From CAVSUR01 sp052143655 (GTDB lineage: Bacteria; Actinomycetota; Actinomycetes; Streptosporangiales; Streptosporangiaceae), in contig JBKQSL010000185.1 in assembly GCA_052143655.1 (NCBI GenBank), positions 1 to 27,405 of the forward strand: DNA of 27,405 nucleotides, read 5' to 3'. Under the pieces are notes generated by a model, which was not told where the DNA came from, did no database searches, and was given only the letters and a program-made list of their open reading frames with translations. Below are positions 13,360-20,625 of the stretch, in pieces; the stretch's first letter is position 1, and each line of letters opens with the position of its first letter. Made by a program: the position numbers and the translations under genes.

Positions 13360-13381
13360 AGACCTGCTCCCTCCCGTGCCG

Positions 13382-13404
13382 GGCGCCGCCCGGTGCGCGG
13401 CGCC
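13382..13404 (-). promoter_or_regulatory. GC hairpin in the leader of aroH
   Basis: GGCGCCG (13382-13388) pairs with CGGCGCC (13398-13404). An alternative stem, CCGGGC/GCCCGG (13379-13384 with 13388-13393), competes for the same bases. They sit 20-45 nt before the aroH start. Attenuation is possible, but I found no Tyr/Phe/Trp-rich leader peptide, so it may just be rluB's terminator. Confidence 0.3.
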
Positions 13405-13456
13405 GTCGTCAGCTGCACCCGCGACCGGCCAGGGATCCCGGCGCGGCGCAGCGCCG

Positions 13457-13462
13457 ATCTTA
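13457..13462 (-). promoter_or_regulatory. Candidate -10 of an aroH-tyrA-cmk-der promoter
   Basis: TAAGAT on the minus strand is a good TAnnnT hexamer in a 141-nt gap, the only real break between rluB and aroH. The sequence 17 nt upstream is pure GC with no -35, so the promoter is uncertain. Confidence 0.3.
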
Positions 13463-13500
13463 CGGGACGGCGGGCCGGCGGGCCGGGGGTGCGGCGGCGG

Positions 13501-14271
13501 TCACAGCCCGACAGCCGCGTACAGGTCGCCGATCTCGGCGGTCGACAGCCGCCGGGTGGTTCCCGGCCGCAGCGAGCCCAGCGAGATCGGCCCGACCTGG
13601 GTGCGCACCAGCCGGCTGACCGGGTGGCCGACCTCGGCCAGCATCCGGCGGACGATGTGCTTGCGGCCCTCGTGCAGGGTAATCTCCACCAGCGCCCGGT
13701 TGCCGGCCCGCTCCAGCACCCGGAACCGGTCGGCGCTGGCCTCGCCGTCCGCCAGCCGCACGCCCGCGATCAGCTGCCGTCCCAGGTCCCGCTGGATCGG
13801 CCCGGGCACGTCGGCGAGGTAGGTCTTGAGCACCCCGTAACGGGGATGCGCCAGCCGGTGGGCGAGCTCGCCGTCGTTGGTCATCAGCAGCAGCCCCTCG
13901 GTGTCGTAGTCGAGCCGGCCGACGTGGAACAGCCGTTCTCCCCAGTCCCCCAGGTAATCGGCAATGGTCGGGCGGCCGCGCGAGTCCGACATCGTGGTGA
14001 GCACGCCGGCGGGCTTGTTCAGGGCCAGGTAGACCAGGTCCTCGCTGGCCGGGATCCGCCGGCCGTCCACCCGGATGATCTGGCGCTGCGGGTCCACCCG
14101 GGCGCCGAACCGGCGGACCACCTCGCCGTCGACCTCGACCCGGCCGTCCGCGATCATCTCCTCGCAGTGCCGGCGGCTGCCCACGCCGGCTGCAGCCAGC
14201 ACCTTCTGCAGCCGGACGCCGCCGGGTACGTCGGTCAGCGAGTCACGCTCGTCCGGCTCGGGCGCCGCCAT
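13501..14271 (-). CDS. rluB: 23S rRNA pseudouridine synthase, RluB/RsuA family
   Basis: 256 residues from the ATG at 14269-14271. An S4 RNA-binding domain lies at about 19-75 (VRLQKVLAAAGVGSRRHCEE, MIADGRVEVDGE). The pseudouridine synthase domain follows, with the catalytic Asp121 in HVGRLDYDTEGLLLMTNDGE and the family's EGRKHIVRRMLAEVGHPV. It isomerises a uridine of 23S rRNA in the ribosome; family placement next to scpB is the standard actinobacterial and Firmicutes order. The start is ambiguous: ATGs at 14364 and 14358 overlap scpB and would add about 30 disordered Arg/Gly/Pro residues, as in some Streptomyces homologues. None of the three has a strong Shine-Dalgarno. Confidence 0.9.
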   Translation of the reverse strand: MAAPEPDERDSLTDVPGGVRLQKVLAAAGVGSRRHCEEMIADGRVEVDGEVVRRFGARVDPQRQIIRVDGRRIPASEDLVYLALNKPAGVLTTMSDSRGRPTIADYLGDWGERLFHVGRLDYDTEGLLLMTNDGELAHRLAHPRYGVLKTYLADVPGPIQRDLGRQLIAGVRLADGEASADRFRVLERAGNRALVEITLHEGRKHIVRRMLAEVGHPVSRLVRTQVGPISLGSLRPGTTRRLSTAEIGDLYAAVGL

Positions 14272-14344
14272 GTGCGTTCCGGCCGGGCCGCCGGCAGCTG
14301 GGCGGGCGGCTGTGCCGGGCCGGGGGCCGCCGCGCGGCCGCCGC

Positions 14345-15091
14345 TCACCCGCGGGCATGCTCATCCACGGCGGAATTCTCGTCGTCGACGTCGCCGGGCA
14401 GGAACGGCGCGAGGTCGGGCAGCTCGTCAAGGCTGTCCAGGCCCAGCCGCTCCAGGAAGTAGCCGGAGGTGGCGAACAGCACCGCGCCGGTCTCCGGGTC
14501 GTTGCCGGCCTCCTCGACCAGCCCGCGCAGTACCAGGGTGCGCATCACGCCATCGCAGTTGACCCCACGCACCGCCGAGACCCGGGCCCGGCTCACCGGC
14601 TGCCGGTAGGCGACCACGGCCAGGGTCTCCAGCGCCGCCTGGGTCAGCCGCACCTCCTGCCCGTCGCTGACGAACCGCTCTACCACCGGGGCGTACTCCT
14701 GCCTGGTGTAGTACCTCCAGCCGCCGGCCACCCGGCGCAGGTCGAAACCGCGCTGCTCGCGGCTGTAGTCCGCGGCCAGCTCGGCCAGCTCGGCGGCAAC
14801 ATCGTCGCGCGGGCATTCCAGCACCTGGGCGAGCATGATCTCGGAGACCGGCTCGTCGGCGACCAGCAGGATCGCCTCCAGGCTGGCCCGCAGGCCCGTG
14901 CTGCCGACGAGCGCCGGGGCCGGCCGGCCGTCGCAGGCCGGCTCGGCACGGCCGGCAGGCTCGGGGCCGCTGACAGGCTCGGGGCCGCTGACAGGCTCAG
15001 GGCTGCCGGCGGATTCGGGGTCACCAGAGAGCCGGACTTCACCGGCGGGCCGGATGTCACCGGCGGCCCCCGGGAGGGGCTGATCCTGCAT
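14345..15091 (-). CDS. scpB: Segregation and condensation protein B
   Basis: 248 residues. The first 60 are a disordered Pro/Ser/Glu linker with an 18-bp repeat. The tandem winged-helix core (about 65-235) begins LRASLEAILLVADEPVSEIM and includes LTQAALETLAVVAYRQPVSR and RGLVEEAGNDPETGAVLFAT, all family signatures. ScpB dimerises and binds ScpA to form the SMC (condensin) complex that compacts and segregates chromosomes. The ATG lies 3 nt after the scpA stop, with GAGGAAG as Shine-Dalgarno inside scpA, so the two are translationally linked. Confidence 0.95.
   Translation of the reverse strand: MQDQPLPGAAGDIRPAGEVRLSGDPESAGSPEPVSGPEPVSGPEPAGRAEPACDGRPAPALVGSTGLRASLEAILLVADEPVSEIMLAQVLECPRDDVAAELAELAADYSREQRGFDLRRVAGGWRYYTRQEYAPVVERFVSDGQEVRLTQAALETLAVVAYRQPVSRARVSAVRGVNCDGVMRTLVLRGLVEEAGNDPETGAVLFATSGYFLERLGLDSLDELPDLAPFLPGDVDDENSAVDEHARG
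14956..15002 (-). repeat. 18-bp tandem repeat in the scpB N-terminal linker
   Basis: Two exact 18-bp units (14956-14973, 14974-14991) and a partial third encode repeated PVSGPE residues. The unit is a multiple of three, so copy number can change without breaking the frame. Confidence 0.75.
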
Positions 15092-15094
15092 CTG

Positions 15095-16036
15095 CTAGTC
15101 GTCTTCCTCGCTCGGGGCCGGCCCAGCCGCGGTCAGCCCAGCCGCGGTCAGCCCAGCCGCGGTCAGCCCAGCCGCGGTCAGCCCAGCCGCAGTCGGCACT
15201 GCCGTGGCCGGCGCCTCGTCACTAGCCAGCACGCCGGTCTCGTCATGGGCCCCGGGAGGAGCGGTCCACGACAGGTGCAGCTCGCCGAGCGGCGCCAGCT
15301 GGTCCAGCCCGATCTTGCCGTCCCGGTACAGCTCGAGCACGGCCAGGAACCGGGCTACCAGCTCGTAGGTGTCCGCGCAGTCCGCGCTCAGCTGCCGGAA
15401 CGTGGCCCGGCGCAGCCGGATGAGCCGGGCAGCCAGGATCTCGGCCTGCTCGCGCACGGTGGTCCGGGCCACGTGCAGGTGCGCAGTGGAGACTACCGGG
15501 GCCTTGCGGGGCGCCAGCGCCCGCGCGGCGAGCGCGGCGAACTCCGCGGGCCCCAAGCCCAGCAGCACCTCGGGCAGCAGGTCGGCGAACCGGGGCTCCA
15601 TCGGGACCCGGCGCGGGTACCGGCGGCTCTGCATCGTCATCTGGCTGGCCAGCACCGCGGCTGCCTCCTTGTAGGCGCGGTACTGCAGCAGCCGGGCGAA
15701 CAGCAGGTCCCTGGCCTCCAGCAGGGCCAGGTCCTCCTCGTCGTCAACCTCGCCGGCCGGCAGCAGCCGCGCCGCCTTGAGGTCCAGCAGCGTGGCCGCC
15801 ACGACGAGGAAGTAGCTGGCCTGGTCCAGGTCCCAGGCATCAGCCAGGGAACGGATGTGGCTGATGAACTCGTCGGTGACCGCCGACAGGGCGATCTCGG
15901 TGATGTCCAGCTTGTGCTTGGAGATCAGCGCGAGCAGCAGGTCGAAGGGGCCCTCGAAGACGTCCAGGTGCACCTCGAACCCGCCGGCCCGCGCCTGCGG
16001 CGCGCTGCCCGCCTCGCCGACTGCCGTGCTCGTCAT
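15095..16036 (-). CDS. scpA: Segregation and condensation protein A
   Basis: 313 residues. The N-terminal SMC-neck-binding part has FEVHLDVFEGPFDLLLALIS and KHKLDITEIALSAVTDEFIS, the strongest ScpA signatures. YFLVVAATLLDLKAARLLP and the C-terminal winged helix (about 210-265; TYELVARFLAVLELYRDGKI) follow. ScpA is the kleisin that closes the SMC ring with ScpB. The last 35 residues are a TAAGL repeat tail outside the conserved domain. The start was taken as the ATG at 16034-16036 because the conserved region begins 20 residues later. The open frame continues another 150 codons upstream, but that sequence overlaps the next gene and is low-complexity. Confidence 0.93.
   Translation of the reverse strand: MTSTAVGEAGSAPQARAGGFEVHLDVFEGPFDLLLALISKHKLDITEIALSAVTDEFISHIRSLADAWDLDQASYFLVVAATLLDLKAARLLPAGEVDDEEDLALLEARDLLFARLLQYRAYKEAAAVLASQMTMQSRRYPRRVPMEPRFADLLPEVLLGLGPAEFAALAARALAPRKAPVVSTAHLHVARTTVREQAEILAARLIRLRRATFRQLSADCADTYELVARFLAVLELYRDGKIGLDQLAPLGELHLSWTAPPGAHDETGVLASDEAPATAVPTAAGLTAAGLTAAGLTAAGLTAAGPAPSEEDD
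15121..15195 (-). repeat. 15-bp minisatellite encoding the TAAGL tail of ScpA
   Basis: Four perfect 15-bp units (15121-15180) plus a diverged fifth (15181-15195) encode five TAAGL-type pentapeptides just before the ScpA C-terminus. The unit length keeps the frame, so expansion would only lengthen the tail. Confidence 0.9.
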
Positions 16037-16205
16037 GGATGCTGTCCCGTTGCCGCCTGCCTGCCGGCGGTCCGCGCCGTCCGGTCCCCTGACGCTATCC
16101 GATGCGGCAGGGCAGCGTGACCGCCCTGCGGCGCCCGCGCTGCCCTGCCGGGCGCCGTCCGCCCGGACCTGCCCGGTGCCGTCCCCGGCGGCCTGACGCG
16201 GCCCG

Positions 16206-16547
16206 TCACCGGTCCCCTTCCAGCCGCCGCGCGGCCAGGCTGTCCGGCCCCCGGGTGTCCAGGTCGGCCAGCAGGACGGCAAGCGCCTCCCGGACGATGC
16301 GGCCCCGGTCGGCCTGCAGCCCGAAGGCCCGCAAGGCCAGCCGGGCCCGTTCCAGGTCGAGCAGCTCGCGGGCAGACAGGTACGCAGTGCTCTTCTCGGA
16401 ATGCTGTCCCCGGCCGCTGGCCGTCCGCCGACCGTCAGCGGCAGGGACGGCGGGACCGGCCGCAGCCGACGTCGGCCTGAGCAGCTCGGCAACCCCTGGC
16501 AGGCTTACCCGGCGTGAACGGGAGCCACCGGGACGCCCTGGCGCCAT
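16206..16547 (-). CDS. Small conserved protein encoded between parA and scpA
   Basis: 113 residues. The first 50 are low-complexity. The second half, AYLSARELLDLERARLALRA, then FGLQADRGRIVREALAVLLA, DLDTRGPDSLAARRLEG, matches by pattern a small protein found between parA and scpA in many actinobacteria. The predicted strand-helix-helix order (YLSARELLDL, then two amphipathic helices) could be a ribbon-helix-helix DNA-binding fold, but that is inference. The ATG at 16545-16547 overlaps parA by 43 nt and is preceded by AAGGAGGT at 9 nt, located inside parA coding sequence, which makes both gene and start credible. It may act with ParA or SMC. Confidence 0.75.
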   Translation of the reverse strand: MAPGRPGGSRSRRVSLPGVAELLRPTSAAAGPAVPAADGRRTASGRGQHSEKSTAYLSARELLDLERARLALRAFGLQADRGRIVREALAVLLADLDTRGPDSLAARRLEGDR

Positions 16548-17371
16548 CGGGCCAGTACCTCCTTGGCGAGCTCTCGGTACGAGCCTGCGCCGTTGGACAT
16601 CGGGTCGAAGCTGGTAATGGGCTCGCCGGCCACGGTGGCGTCGGGGAAGCGGACGGTGCGGCTGATCACGGTGTGGAAGACCTTGTCGCCGAAGCCCTCG
16701 ACGACGCCCGCCAGTACTTCCCGGGTATGCAGCGTGCGCGAGTCGTACATGGTGGCGAGCAGTCCGTCCAAGGTCAGCTTAGGGCTGATCCGGCTTGAGA
16801 CCTTCTCGATCGTCTCCATCAGCAGCGCCACGCCGCGCATCGCGAAGTACTCGCATTCCAGCGGCACGATGACACCATCGGCGCAGGCCAGCGCGTTGAC
16901 CGTCAGCAGCCCGAGGGACGGCTGGCAGTCGATCAGGATCGCGTCGTAGTCCGGCACCACCGGCGCCAGCACCCGGCCGAGCACGAACTCCCGGCCGACC
17001 TCGTGCACGAGCTGCACTTCCGCGCCGGACAGGTCGATGTTGCTGGGCAGCAGGTCCATCCCGTCGACGTTGGTCTTGATGACCACGTCGGTGACCGACA
17101 GGTGCGGGTCCATCAGCAGGTTGTAGACCGTGGCGTCCAGCTCATGCGGCTGGATGCCCAGGCCCACCGACAGCGCGCCCTGCGGGTCGAAATCCACCAG
17201 CAGTACCCGGCGGCCCAGTTCGGCCAGCGCGGCGCCGAGGTTGATCGTCGTCGTGGTCTTGCCCACGCCGCCCTTCTGGTTGCAGACGGCGGCGATCCGG
17301 GCCGGGCCGTGCTCCAGCAACGGCTCAGGCTCGGGAAACTCCGGGAGGGGCCGGCCAGTCGGTCCGAGCAT
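16505..17371 (-). CDS. parA: ParA-family chromosome partitioning ATPase (MinD/ParA P-loop)
   Basis: 288 residues. The deviant Walker A is NQKGGVGKTT (31-40). Walker A' follows in LLVDFDPQGALSVGLGI and Walker B in YDAILIDCQPSLGLLTVNAL. It also has PLECEYFAMRGVALLMETIE, a Soj/ParA signature. The protein should bind DNA as an ATP dimer. The main Streptomyces parAB pair lies near oriC; this copy beside scpA is the second, orphan type with no parB nearby, and may work with SMC-ScpAB. The ATG at 17369-17371 was preferred because GGAGGTGAG lies 9 nt upstream; a GTG at 17416 has no spaced Shine-Dalgarno. Confidence 0.9.
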   Translation of the reverse strand: MLGPTGRPLPEFPEPEPLLEHGPARIAAVCNQKGGVGKTTTTINLGAALAELGRRVLLVDFDPQGALSVGLGIQPHELDATVYNLLMDPHLSVTDVVIKTNVDGMDLLPSNIDLSGAEVQLVHEVGREFVLGRVLAPVVPDYDAILIDCQPSLGLLTVNALACADGVIVPLECEYFAMRGVALLMETIEKVSSRISPKLTLDGLLATMYDSRTLHTREVLAGVVEGFGDKVFHTVISRTVRFPDATVAGEPITSFDPMSNGAGSYRELAKEVLARWRQGVPVAPVHAG

Positions 17372-17457
17372 GCCCGGTCTCACCTCCAGCGTTCGTGCCG
17401 CTGCCAACCGCTGCACCTCCCCCGGGTGAGGCGAGAAATTGCCTCGCTAAGACGGGG

Positions 17458-17486
17458 ACTCTAGAGCCTGCCGCAACCTCCGGCAA
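17458..17486 (-). promoter_or_regulatory. Candidate promoter of the parA-scpA-scpB unit
   Basis: On the minus strand TTGCCG (17481-17486) and TAGAGT (17458-17463) are 17 nt apart, a good vegetative-type actinobacterial promoter. Transcription would start near 17450 and cross the nested inverted repeats at 17428-17447 before the parA Shine-Dalgarno. Confidence 0.5.
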
Positions 17487-17590
17487 GCCGACTCACCGGT
17501 GGCACGCCACGGATATCCGTTTATGCGCACATAACAGTCCGGGCAGGTCCGGGCCGTGCCTGCGGGCCAGGGCGGGCATTGCCGATCGTA

Positions 17591-17606
17591 GCCGGATACG
17601 TCCGGC
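17591..17606. terminator. Hairpin between xerD and parA
   Basis: GCCGGA (17591-17596) and TCCGGC (17601-17606) pair perfectly around TACG. It lies about 115 nt beyond the xerD stop in the direction of transcription, before the parA promoter. No U-run; it could terminate xerD transcripts. Confidence 0.4.
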
Positions 17607-17722
17607 CTAATGCGGCCGCCGATGACCGCGCCCTATCCCGGGTGCCTGCGGGGAAAATCCCGTCGCGATCATGAACCCGATGCGGCCGTTACGGCGCCCT
17701 TTCCCGCTGGTCCGCGGGCGGT

Positions 17723-18712
17723 TCAGCGCAGGGCGCGCGGATGCGCGGCGGCGTAGACCTCGCGCAGCTTGTCCACGGTCACCAGCGTGTACACCTGGGT
17801 GGTGGTCACCGAGGCGTGGCCGAGCAGTTCCTGCACTACCCGGACGTCGGCCCCGCCGTCCAGCAGGTGGGTGGCGTACGAGTGCCGCAGCGTATGCGGC
17901 GAGATGCCGGCCAGCCCGGCCCGCGCGGCGGCGGCCCGCAGCGCGCCCCAGGCACCCTGCCGGGTCAGCCGCCCGCCGCGCGCGTTGAGGAAGACGGCCG
18001 GGCTGGCAGCGGACCGGCCGCCAGCCGCCAGCACCGGGCGGGACCGGACCAGGTAGGCCTCCAGCGCTGCCTGCGCGTAGCTGCCCACCGGCACGACCCG
18101 CTGCTTGCCGCCCTTGCCGGCCAGCCGGATCGCGGCGGGCACCCGGACCGTCCCGGACTCGGCGGTCAGCTCCAGGTCGTCGATGTCCAGCCCGACCGCC
18201 TCGGAGATCCGCGCGCCGGTCCCGTACAGCAGCTCCAGCAGGGCCCGGTCGCGCAGCTGGGCGGGCCCCTGGCCAGCCGCGGCCTGGCCGGCCGCGGGCA
18301 CCGCCTGGCGGCCCGCGGGCGGGCCCCCGGCGGCGGCCAGCAGCCGCTCGATGTCCGGCACCGAGATGGCCCGCGGCAGTCGCCGCGGCGGTGCGGGCGG
18401 CCGCACCGAGCGCGCCGGGTCGGCTGCCGCGAGCCCGTCCGCCAGCGCGAAGGCGTGCAGCCCGCGGACCGCGACGACCGCCCGGCCCGCCGAGCTGGCT
18501 GCTAGCGGCCGGTGCTGCTCGTCGCCCTCGCGCAGCGTCGCGACGTACTCGGCCACGTCCCGCGTGCTGACCTCGTCCATCTCCGACCGCCCGCGGGCGG
18601 CCAGCACCGCGGTGTAGCGCTGCAGGTCCCGCTGGTAGGCCGCCAGCGTGTGCGCGGCCAGGCCGCGCTCGACCGCCAGGTGGTCGAGGTAGCGGCGGAC
18701 AGCGCCGGCCAC
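17723..18712 (-). CDS. xerD: Tyrosine recombinase XerD
   Basis: 329 residues. A SAM-like N-terminal core-binding domain (about 1-105) precedes the catalytic domain. All active-site residues are present: Arg168 in GTGARISEAVGL, Lys200 in LAGKGGKQRVVPV, His273 and Arg276 in SPHTLRHSYATHLL, His299 in LLGHASVTTTQVYT, and the nucleophile Tyr308. With XerC it resolves chromosome dimers at dif and may serve as host factor for integrating phages. A Gly/Ala/Gln-rich stretch (about 128-152) between IERLLAAAG and LRDRALLELLYG is longer than in most XerD proteins and probably a flexible linker. The GTG start is 5 nt after the ald stop, and GGAGGT sits further back within ald. Confidence 0.93.
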   Translation of the reverse strand: MAGAVRRYLDHLAVERGLAAHTLAAYQRDLQRYTAVLAARGRSEMDEVSTRDVAEYVATLREGDEQHRPLAASSAGRAVVAVRGLHAFALADGLAAADPARSVRPPAPPRRLPRAISVPDIERLLAAAGGPPAGRQAVPAAGQAAAGQGPAQLRDRALLELLYGTGARISEAVGLDIDDLELTAESGTVRVPAAIRLAGKGGKQRVVPVGSYAQAALEAYLVRSRPVLAAGGRSAASPAVFLNARGGRLTRQGAWGALRAAAARAGLAGISPHTLRHSYATHLLDGGADVRVVQELLGHASVTTTQVYTLVTVDKLREVYAAAHPRALR

Positions 18713-18717
18713 CGTGG

Positions 18718-19833
18718 TCAGCGCAGGACCTCCGCCAGCGGCGTGAACGGCAGGCCGTGCGCCTGCGCGACCGGCTCGCAGGTGACCGCGCCGTCGTGGA
18801 CGTTCAGGCCGGGAGCGAACGACGGGTCGGCCCGCAGCGCCTCCCGCCAGCCCCGGTCGGCGATTTCCAGCACGTAGGGCAGCGTCACGTTGGTGAGCGC
18901 GTAGGTGGAAGTGTGCGGCACTGCGCCGGGCATGTTCGCCACGCAGTAGAACACCGAGTTATGCACCGGGTAAGTGGGCTCGGCGTGCGTGGTCGGGCGC
19001 GAGTCCTCGAAGCACCCGCCCTGGTCGATCGAGATGTCCACCAGCACCGAGCCCGGCTTCATCCGCGACACCAGCTGGTTGGTGATCAGCTTGGGCGCCT
19101 TGGCGCCGGGCACCAGCACCGCCCCGATGACCAGGTCGGCGTCGATCACCGCGCGCTGGATCTCATAGGAGTTGGACGCGACGGTCTGGCAGTGCCCCTG
19201 GTAGATGGCGTCCGCGGAACGCAGCCGGGCGACGTTCTTGTCCACCAGCAGCACCTCGGCCTGCATGCCGAGTGCGATGGCAGCCGCGTTCATCCCGGAG
19301 ACGCCGGCGCCGAGCACGACGACCTTGGCCGCGTACACGCCGGAGACCCCGCCCATCAGCACCCCCCGGCCGCCGCCGTCGCGCTGCAGGTGATGCGCGC
19401 CGACCTGCGGTGCCATCCGCCCGGCCACCTCCGACATGGGTGCCAGCAGCGGCAGCGAGCCATCGGGCAGCTGCACGGTCTCGTACGCGATCGCGGTGGT
19501 CCCCGACTCCAGCAGGGCGTCGGTGCACACCCGGGACGCGGCCAGGTGCAGGTAGGTGAACAGGACCTGGTCCTTGCGCATCCGGTGGTATTCCTCGGCG
19601 ACCGGCTCCTTCACCTTCAGGACCAGGTCCGCGGCCTGCCAGACGTCATCAGCGGCCGGCAGGATCTGCGCGCCGGCCGTGACGAAATCGGCGTCCGGGA
19701 TCGACGAGCCGACCCCCGCGTCCTGCTGGACGTACACCTGATGACCGTTGCGGGCAAGCTCATGCACCCCGGACGGGGTAATCGCGACCCGGTACTCGTG
19801 GTTCTTGACTTCCCTGGGAACCCCGACCTTCAT
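18718..19833 (-). CDS. ald: L-alanine dehydrogenase
   Basis: 371 residues, the normal length. It begins MKVGVPREVKNHEYRVAITP, the substrate-domain signature, with LVLKVKEPVAEEYHRMRKDQ further on. The NAD-binding motif is VVLGAGVSGMNAAAIALGM. A final stretch (VANMPGAVPHTSTYALTNVT) carries the conserved N-M-P-G segment. It reversibly deaminates L-alanine to pyruvate and ammonia with NAD+, active as a hexamer in the cytosol. In mycobacteria it is induced by alanine and low oxygen. The ATG has GAAGGGCACC upstream. It is followed at once by xerD. Confidence 0.96.
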   Translation of the reverse strand: MKVGVPREVKNHEYRVAITPSGVHELARNGHQVYVQQDAGVGSSIPDADFVTAGAQILPAADDVWQAADLVLKVKEPVAEEYHRMRKDQVLFTYLHLAASRVCTDALLESGTTAIAYETVQLPDGSLPLLAPMSEVAGRMAPQVGAHHLQRDGGGRGVLMGGVSGVYAAKVVVLGAGVSGMNAAAIALGMQAEVLLVDKNVARLRSADAIYQGHCQTVASNSYEIQRAVIDADLVIGAVLVPGAKAPKLITNQLVSRMKPGSVLVDISIDQGGCFEDSRPTTHAEPTYPVHNSVFYCVANMPGAVPHTSTYALTNVTLPYVLEIADRGWREALRADPSFAPGLNVHDGAVTCEPVAQAHGLPFTPLAEVLR

Positions 19834-19941
19834 GCTGGTGCCCTTCTGTCTCGCTCGTCTGCGTGGCCTCGTTGCCAGGCGAACTGAGTCATACCCGCAT
19901 GCCGCGCCAACGTGACCAGCCGATCAGCTGGCCTGCGCTGG

Positions 19942-20625
19942 TCAGGACTCGGGCGCGTCGGCAGGGCGCAGCGCCGCGAACCCGCCCGGCCGGGCGGCAT
20001 ACGCCGCCAAGATACCGACAGCGGTCACGCCGTTGTGGAGATCACCCGCCAGAAATGCGCCGACCGCCGCATCGAGCGCCAGCCAGCCCACCTTCAGCTC
20101 GGCCTCCTCGTGCTCGCGGACGAACGAGCGCTCGCTCTCGGGCACCTCGGTCAGGCCGCGGGCCAGGTACAGCCGCAGCCGCTCGTTGCTGCACCCGGGC
20201 GAGGTGTAGAAGTCCAGCAGCACCAGCCAGTCGGCGGCCCGGTAGCCGGTCTCCTCGGTCAGCTCGCGCTGCGCGGTCAGCAGCGGCGGCTCCCCGTCCA
20301 CGTCACGCAGCCCGGCGGGCAGCTCCCACAGCAGCCTGCCGGCCGGATGCCGGTACTGGCGGATGAGCAGCACCCGGTCCTGCTCGTCCAGGGCCAGAAC
20401 GGCCACCGCCCCCGGATGCGTGATGTACTCGCGGTCCGCCGCGCTGCCGTCGGGCATCTGCACGTGGTCGCGCCACATGTCGATGATGACGCCGTCGGCT
20501 AGCCGCGCGGACGCCGTGACCGGCCAGCGCTCGACGACATCGCGGAAGGCCTCGCCCGCGGCCGCGTCACCTGGTTGCCCGGTCCCGGCCGGACCGGCCG
20601 ACGTCACCGGGCTGCGGTCAGGCAC
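19942..20625 (-). CDS. NUDIX hydrolase, ADP-ribose pyrophosphatase-like
   Basis: 227 residues. The NUDIX box runs from ELPAGLRDVDGE to AQRELTEETGYRA, with REL-x-EE-x-GY intact; the glycine-to-first-glutamate spacing is six, as in many actinobacterial ADP-ribose pyrophosphatases. LLIRQYRHPAGRLLWELPAG upstream is typical of that branch. It probably hydrolyses ADP-ribose or related nucleoside diphosphates with Mg2+. The GTG start (20623-20625) overlaps the pyrG stop by 8 nt, so the pair is co-transcribed, as in other actinobacteria. The exact substrate is not certain. Confidence 0.9.
   Translation of the reverse strand: MPDRSPVTSAGPAGTGQPGDAAAGEAFRDVVERWPVTASARLADGVIIDMWRDHVQMPDGSAADREYITHPGAVAVLALDEQDRVLLIRQYRHPAGRLLWELPAGLRDVDGEPPLLTAQRELTEETGYRAADWLVLLDFYTSPGCSNERLRLYLARGLTEVPESERSFVREHEEAELKVGWLALDAAVGAFLAGDLHNGVTAVGILAAYAARPGGFAALRPADAPES

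Larger units (their letters stand above)
17372..17722. other. Non-coding gap between xerD and parA
   Basis: 351 bases without a supported gene. It contains the parA promoter (17458-17486), nested short inverted repeats in its leader (GAGGC/GCCTC 17428-17445 and GCGAG/CTCGC 17431-17447), an AT-richer patch at about 17515-17535, and the hairpin at 17591-17606. The stretches at about 17609 and 17680 share ATGCGGCCG and a GCGCCCTnTCCCG block, a weak imperfect repeat. Confidence 0.6.

Noticed and set aside
11977..14562. Very long plus-strand open frame (861 codons) opposite tyrA, aroH, rluB and scpB
   Set aside because: It is a shadow of high-GC codon bias: its composition is Arg/Gly/His/Pro/Gln-rich with no family motif, while the minus strand carries four genes with full signatures.
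15121..15195. Possible CRISPR-like array
   Set aside because: Units are contiguous 15-bp repeats without spacers, in frame within scpA; no cas genes are present.
14075..16120. Plus-strand open frame of 681 codons with GQPSR repeats opposite scpB and scpA
   Set aside because: The repeat is the scpA minisatellite read on the other strand; ScpA and ScpB motifs on the minus strand explain the sequence.
16037..16492. 150-codon N-terminal extension of the ScpA frame
   Set aside because: It overlaps the small conserved gene at 16206-16547 and has no similarity to ScpA.
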